Source of the DNA: JAMWDF01 sp964645405
GTDB taxonomy: Bacteria > Ratteibacteria > UBA8468 > B48-G9 > DSTR01
Assembly (NCBI GenBank): GCA_964645405.1
Contig: CAZYCA010000013.1
Span: 1-18,786 of the forward strand
Direction: 5' to 3'
DNA length: 18,786 bases
Numbering within the stretch: position 1 is the stretch's first letter; every line of letters starts with the position of its first letter. The notes beneath the pieces were generated by a model. That model did no database searches and was not told where the DNA came from. It saw only the letters and a program-made list of their open reading frames with translations. Positions 15,209 to 18,786 of this stretch are shown in pieces. The position numbers were made by a program, and so were the translations under genes.

Positions 15209-16738
15209 ATGCAAGGAAATCTAACGAAATCAATTGTTTTGATAAGCAATCTAATGTTTCTACTTTTTCCCGGTATAGCCAGCCAGGCGCAGGAGTCTTC
15301 AATTTCCCATCCTTCCGGACAGCCGGGTTCTTCTTCTAAGGTATTATCTCTGGGTGTGAAAGAAGCTGTGCTTTTAGGTCTGGAGAATAACCGCTCTTTG
15401 CGGGTAGAGAAATTATCACCAGCTATCAGCAAAACTTATGAAGAAGAGGAAAAGGCGAAGTTTGACCCCGGTTTTGTGAGTAACCTTTCCCTTTCCCGTC
15501 AACATAGTCAGTCTCCTGCCAGAACCACCGGTGCTTTAACCGGGTCCACCAGCAGCCAGATACACCTGGATGCCGGTATCAGCAGGTTTTCCCCTCAGGG
15601 GACAACTTTTTCTGCAGGCATAAGTACGGAAAAAGACTGGTCCAGTCTTTACAGCAATCAGCATACCACCAGGCTGGGTATCACTGTGACCCAGGCACTG
15701 CTAAAAGGTGGTAGTTCCGAAGCCAACTTAGCAAAAATAAAACAGGCAAGAATAAATACCCTCCTTTCTGAATACCAGCTGCGTGGTTTTGTAGAAAATC
15801 TGGTGGCGGAAATAGAGAAGACTTACTGGCAGTATACATTAGCCCGCAAGGAAATAGAAATTTATCAGGAATCATTGAGACTGGCTGAAGAACAGCTTAA
15901 GGAGACGGAACAAAGGATTAATGTTGGTAAATTAGCAGAAATAGAACTTTCCGCAGCCAGGGCTGAGGTGGCGCTACGGCAGGAAGCAGTTATTACTGCC
16001 ACCAGTAACCTGGAAAATATTAGACTGCATCTTCTCTCCCTGTTAAATCTAACGGATCAGCAATGGAAAATAGAAATAATTCCCAGGGATTTACCGGCTG
16101 TGCCAGAGATCCAGCTGGACACAGTAGAAGACCACTGTCAGCTGGCTTTAAGGTTGCGTCCGGAGATTAACCAGGCGCGTCTCAGTTTGCAGAAAGGAGA
16201 GTTAGAGCTGGTGAAGACAAAAAATGGACTTCTTCCTAAGCTGGATTTCTTCATCACCCTGGGGAAAACCGGTTATTCCTCTTCCTTCGGCGGTTCCTGG
16301 CAGGATATTACCGGAAAAGGCTATGATGTTTCTGCTGGTCTGGTTCTGGAATGGCCCTCTGGTAACCGGCAGGCAAAAGCCCAGCACCAGCGGGCTCTTG
16401 TTACCAGGCAGCAGACTGAGGAAGCGTTAGAAAATCTTTCCCAGCTGGTTAGTTTAGATGTCCGTTGTGCTTACCTGAAAGTGAACAGTTCCTTCCAGCA
16501 GATAAAGGCTGCGGCAGCCACCAGGGTTTTACAGGAAGAAAAGCTGCGGGCAGAAACGGAAAAGTTCCGGGTAGGCAAATCCACCCCGCTTCTGGTGGCT
16601 CAGGTACAGAGGGACCTTCTTGCCAGCCAGATAGGAGAGATTGAGGCTGTGGTAAAATATATCAACTCCCTGGTGGAACTGTTTCATATGGAAGGATCCC
16701 TTTTAGAAAGACGTGGCCTTTCCTTGCAGAGCTTCTAA
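15209..16738 (+). CDS. TolC family outer membrane efflux protein
   Basis: 509 residues with a signal peptide (KSIVLISNLMFLLFPGIAS, probable cleavage after SQA near 27) and AAGGGG 5 nt before the ATG. Two outer-membrane-efflux-protein repeats are seen, about 50-265 and 285-490. Each has a long coiled helix pair (for example SEANLAKIKQARINTLLSEY and ETEQRINVGKLAEIELSAAR) flanking a beta segment. VEKLSPAISKTYEEEEKAKFDP and LRPEINQARLSLQKGELEL are typical of this family. The gene completes the adaptor-pump-channel operon, which supports an envelope with an outer membrane. No clear terminator follows; the next gene ends 34 bases away on the opposite strand. Confidence 0.92.
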   Translation: MQGNLTKSIVLISNLMFLLFPGIASQAQESSISHPSGQPGSSSKVLSLGVKEAVLLGLENNRSLRVEKLSPAISKTYEEEEKAKFDPGFVSNLSLSRQHSQSPARTTGALTGSTSSQIHLDAGISRFSPQGTTFSAGISTEKDWSSLYSNQHTTRLGITVTQALLKGGSSEANLAKIKQARINTLLSEYQLRGFVENLVAEIEKTYWQYTLARKEIEIYQESLRLAEEQLKETEQRINVGKLAEIELSAARAEVALRQEAVITATSNLENIRLHLLSLLNLTDQQWKIEIIPRDLPAVPEIQLDTVEDHCQLALRLRPEINQARLSLQKGELELVKTKNGLLPKLDFFITLGKTGYSSSFGGSWQDITGKGYDVSAGLVLEWPSGNRQAKAQHQRALVTRQQTEEALENLSQLVSLDVRCAYLKVNSSFQQIKAAAATRVLQEEKLRAETEKFRVGKSTPLLVAQVQRDLLASQIGEIEAVVKYINSLVELFHMEGSLLERRGLSLQSF

Positions 16739-16772
16739 ACCTGCCATTGGCAACTGGTAGGCCATTCGATTT

Positions 16773-17390
16773 TCATCTGCCAATCCATTCCAGTCTTAGT
16801 CTTGTGCTGGTATGTTCTTTATATTTCTGGCCACGCGGTAGACCCTGAAAAGCCTCCAGTCTAATCCAGCCGCTGATTGACGTGGGAACTGCACTTCCTA
16901 AAAGACCACCTACGTAATTCTGGTGCTTAACTAAACGGTTTTTCCATACGCTTTCCCCAGCATTGTTATAAATAATCAATTCCATCTCCAGCCGATCCGT
17001 ACGATAGAAGCCCTTATAAGCGGATTCAAAATCATAAACAGTGGTTTTCAACACACCCTCCGTCCCTAAAACGGAGCATAATTCTTTAACATCAATTGTA
17101 ACAAGATTTTCAGATTGAGTGTTTTTCTCTTTGAGTTTTGCATTAGTCTGTTTTGTTTCTGGTACATCGTATCCTAGGCCGTAAAGGACTGTGGCTATAA
17201 GGGATTGAATATCTTCCGCTGGCATTTTTCTTTTATCCAGCCTGTCGTCTATTAGCGGCAGAACAGAGATGCTCTGCGGTATAGGAAGTACTGGTTCTTT
17301 AGACGATTTAACCTGCAAACCAGCACACCCGCTCAGAAAAAGACATGATACCAACAATACCCTAAAGCATTTTAGCTTCACTGGAACCAT
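16773..17390 (-). CDS. Predicted lipoprotein, possibly GNA1162/DUF799-like
   Basis: 205 residues. The signal peptide ends in a lipobox, LSGC, with C22 to be lipidated; Ala at +2 suggests outer-membrane sorting. The mature part starts with ISVLPLIDDR (41-50), has VLGTEGVLKTTVYDFESAY (107-125), then LEMELIIYNNAGESVWKNRL (134-152). A 'VLP' strand, a strand around GxxxVLxxxVxDF, and a tail with a 'G-x-x-V/L-W' turn are seen in GNA1162/DUF799 and CsgG/LpoB-type envelope lipoproteins, but I cannot assign a family firmly. GGAG lies 5-6 nt before the ATG and overlaps the stop of the upstream gene (GGAGTGAGAAATG), so the two are co-translated. It converges on the TolC gene. Envelope assembly is a possible role; the exact function is unknown. 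Confidence 0.6.
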   Translation of the reverse strand: MVPVKLKCFRVLLVSCLFLSGCAGLQVKSSKEPVLPIPQSISVLPLIDDRLDKRKMPAEDIQSLIATVLYGLGYDVPETKQTNAKLKEKNTQSENLVTIDVKELCSVLGTEGVLKTTVYDFESAYKGFYRTDRLEMELIIYNNAGESVWKNRLVKHQNYVGGLLGSAVPTSISGWIRLEAFQGLPRGQKYKEHTSTRLRLEWIGR

Positions 17391-17393
17391 TTC

Positions 17394-18134
17394 TCACTCC
17401 TTTTTATGCGGTAACTTTTCAAAGACTTTGTGAATTAACTTTTCTAAACAACCGGGCTTGCTAACATCCTTTCGCTCAAAAACCTGATTAAACCAGATGA
17501 AACAGTTAGCCTTCGTGTCAAAAATTGCCGCTTTCAGATAAGTTTGACTTGGGTCCAGACTGAAGGTTGTGAGAGTCCCTTCCCGGCTGAAGAGTGGGTA
17601 CGGTTGTTTAGTTCCCCTCTTAGACCTAATAAGTATTACTATCACCATGTCTATGTCTGACTCTTGGTAGTAATTACCAATTTGATCGGGGACGGTATTG
17701 CTGGTTAACGTCTTGTTATCAGTTTCCTTAATAATTTTCAGCAAAGTTTCCCGGCAAATTTGGTCTGTTTGAAATTCAACTACCCTCATGCCAATGTTCT
17801 TGCTCTCCAATTCCTTTTGCACAGCGGTATTGATCGCGCCAATAAATTGAAGATATGTTTCACCGTTGATTATTTCATCCGAATACACATTCCTTATTAT
17901 TGCCTCAGCAACTACCGCAGCAGCTTTCTTTGTCTTCGCAGATACTAATTCCTGCTCTATTTTTTCTTCCGCCGTCTGGAGCGTTCCGGGTGGTTGTCCC
18001 GTTGGAGCGGAGGCAAGAACTATTTTGCTGAATAAAATGCATAAGAAAGGAAGTATCAACAAACGGGAGTATTTTCTTCTCCTCTGGGATGTGACAAAAA
18101 CGTTTCTGAGTACTTCTTCTCGAATTTCGTTCAT
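17394..18134 (-). CDS. Exported protein of unknown function
   Basis: 246 residues. A long basic n-region (RRRKYSR, 18-24) and hydrophobic segment (LLILPFLCILFSKIVL, 25-40) end at ASA/SAP near 41-43, so export by a signal peptide or anchor is likely. The mature part has an Ala/Lys-rich helix (about 55-80), then alternating helix and strand with DIDMVIVILIRS and YLKAAIFDTKANCFIWFNQ. The last stretch resembles the 'A-x-x-D-x-x-x-G-x-x-x-W' turn of periplasmic GNA1162/CsgG-like proteins and echoes the partner lipoprotein. A weak AGGA sits about 8 nt before the ATG. It is first of a two-gene unit near an insertion sequence. No enzyme motif is seen and I do not recognise the family. Confidence 0.55.
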   Translation of the reverse strand: MNEIREEVLRNVFVTSQRRRKYSRLLILPFLCILFSKIVLASAPTGQPPGTLQTAEEKIEQELVSAKTKKAAAVVAEAIIRNVYSDEIINGETYLQFIGAINTAVQKELESKNIGMRVVEFQTDQICRETLLKIIKETDNKTLTSNTVPDQIGNYYQESDIDMVIVILIRSKRGTKQPYPLFSREGTLTTFSLDPSQTYLKAAIFDTKANCFIWFNQVFERKDVSKPGCLEKLIHKVFEKLPHKKE

Positions 18135-18147
18135 GTGTCAAATCCTA

Positions 18148-18162
18148 ATTATAATTTTAGCA
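18148..18162 (-). promoter_or_regulatory. Weak extended -10 upstream of the exported-protein gene
   Basis: On the minus strand, TGCTAAAAT (18162-18154) is followed directly by TATAAT (18153-18148). Neither has a recognisable -35 at 16-18 bp. TGnTAAAAT could work as an extended -10. The ATG at 18134 is 14-20 nt downstream. Confidence 0.35.
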
Positions 18163-18279
18163 TGAAGATAGAGTCTGAGAAAAGACTTTGCTGATGCTTC
18201 ATAAATAAATCTACGCGAAGAGGAAGTCGTTGCCTCATTAATTTTTCTCTACGAAAACCGTTCATTTTTAACACGTTTT

Positions 18280-18786
18280 TGTAAGGGCCAACAGATCGTT
18301 CCCACTAAGGCTAAAAAGGTAGAAATTTTATCTAAGACTACTGCAGGGAAAGCACAAAACTCTACAGGTAAATTGTAAGGAAGATTCTTGTAATTTCTGG
18401 TAGGGAGTTTTTCCAGCCATTTTATCTCCATAGTGAGGTCTACCTGTATTGTACCAGAAAATCCACCTACCAGCCAGATGCAAAAATTCCTCTTCGTTGT
18501 TAACCGTAAGTAGATAAGGCAGATAGAATTTTTCATCATCTGTTTTATGACTTCTTTCTGCTCTGCCTTGATACCTTTTCCTTCCTTTGGGTGCCCTCCC
18601 TAATCTGCCACGGAAAGGTTTATAATATTTCTCATTTAATTCACCCAATTTTTTCAGGTTATCCCCACCAAATTCCTGTCCCCGGTCTTCCTGCCACAAT
18701 ACTTCCTCTTTTATCCCCAACGCCCTTAACCAGCTCATAACTAAAACTACAAATGCCAGCCCATTGGTCTGGTGAAGGTTATGACT
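18280..18786 (-). mobile_element. Partial IS481/IS3-like insertion sequence, cut by the window edge
   Basis: This contains the downstream part of a DDE transposase gene and, beyond its stop, a candidate element end: read inward from 18280 the sequence starts TGTAAGGGCCAACAGATCG, with the terminal TG and length expected of IS481-type ends. The other end and the target duplication lie outside the window, so the boundary is tentative. Confidence 0.5.
18328..18786 (-). CDS. Transposase with integrase core domain (IS481/IS3-like), 5' end missing
   Basis: 153 codons are visible and the frame is open to the window edge, so the N-terminal helix-turn-helix and first catalytic Asp are not seen. Counting from the first internal ATG (18738), the second catalytic Asp is D18 in QEDRGQEFGG, the usual 'DNG-x-E-F' motif. 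E61 in QGRAERSHKTDDEKFY is the likely catalytic Glu. FWYNTGRPHYGDKMAGKTPYQKL is the family's C-terminal 'YN-x-x-RPH' block. The Asp-Glu gap is 42 residues, longer than the usual ~35, because of a basic insert (RGRLGRAPKGRKRYQ). About 20 residues follow PYQKL before TAA, more than usual. Moves the element by cut-and-paste or copy-out chemistry. Whether it is active cannot be judged from this part. Confidence 0.8.
   Translation of the reverse strand, partial: SHNLHQTNGLAFVVLVMSWLRALGIKEEVLWQEDRGQEFGGDNLKKLGELNEKYYKPFRGRLGRAPKGRKRYQGRAERSHKTDDEKFYLPYLLTVNNEEEFLHLAGRWIFWYNTGRPHYGDKMAGKTPYQKLQESSLQFTCRVLCFPCSSLR

Noticed and set aside
16742..16784. TGCCATTGGCA palindrome and the ATTGGCA/TGCCAAT inverted repeat after the TolC gene, as a terminator
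   Set aside because: The long repeat has a loop of about 25 bases and overlaps the end of the lipoprotein gene. The short palindrome has a one-base centre, and no U-tract follows.
18249..18539. Minus-strand 96-codon frame overlapping the transposase
   Set aside because: It lies in another frame of the transposase gene, whose frame carries the DDE motifs. Its own translation has no recognisable pattern.
1..18786. CRISPR array, tRNA, riboswitch, phage genes, toxin-antitoxin or defence system
   Set aside because: No regularly spaced repeats, cloverleaf, aptamer-like conserved block or matching protein motifs were found on either strand by eye.

Overview
The window looks like a chromosomal segment of a Gram-negative bacterium. 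It encodes an outer-membrane TolC-type channel, a lipoprotein signal and a type IV pilin-like leader, and its start codons are often preceded by AGGAGG-like or AGGGGG ribosome sites. A long secreted heparinase II/III-type lyase beside H-x9-DG-like prepilin proteins, with a GH20-like hydrolase and a UroD-clan protein nearby, is typical of polysaccharide degraders in Lentisphaerota, Omnitrophota and related candidate phyla. No rRNA, tRNA or ribosomal protein is present to fix the lineage, so this placement is an inference.

Layout. (1) 1-330: tail of an unidentified, possibly transposase-related reading frame, then AT-rich non-coding DNA with a candidate IS end near 201. (2) 331-5724, plus strand: a strong TTGACA/TATAAT promoter drives a prepilin-like protein, a membrane-anchored protein with the C-terminal signature of GspG pseudopilins but no pilin leader, and a ~1250-residue secreted heparinase II/III family protein with a large C-terminal extension. 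(3) 9748-5725, minus strand: an operon for an alpha/beta hydrolase, a UroD/MtaA-clan protein and a cytoplasmic GH20-like glycosidase. It meets region 2 at directly adjacent stop codons. (4) 9807-10283 plus: a GNAT acetyltransferase. 10735-10298 minus: an OsmC-family protein with a clear promoter. (5) 10902-16738, plus: a complete tripartite RND efflux operon (adaptor, inner-membrane pump, TolC channel). A perfect TTAGAA-C-TTCTAA palindrome lies between osmC and this operon. (6) 18134-16773, minus: two tightly linked genes for an exported protein and a lipoprotein, apparently unrelated to the pump they face. (7) 18280-18786: the downstream part of an IS481/IS3-like element whose transposase runs off the window.

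How it fits together. Regions 2 and 3 can be read as one carbohydrate-use locus. The lyase would cut an anionic polysaccharide outside the cytoplasm, and the GH20-like enzyme, the esterase-like hydrolase and the UroD-clan protein would process products inside. The shared pathway is inferred from adjacency. Regions 4-5 are a stress/efflux module, possibly under a common repressor at the palindrome. IS-like sequence at both ends suggests a mobile-element-rich neighbourhood. No CRISPR array, phage module, toxin-antitoxin pair or recognisable defence system was found.
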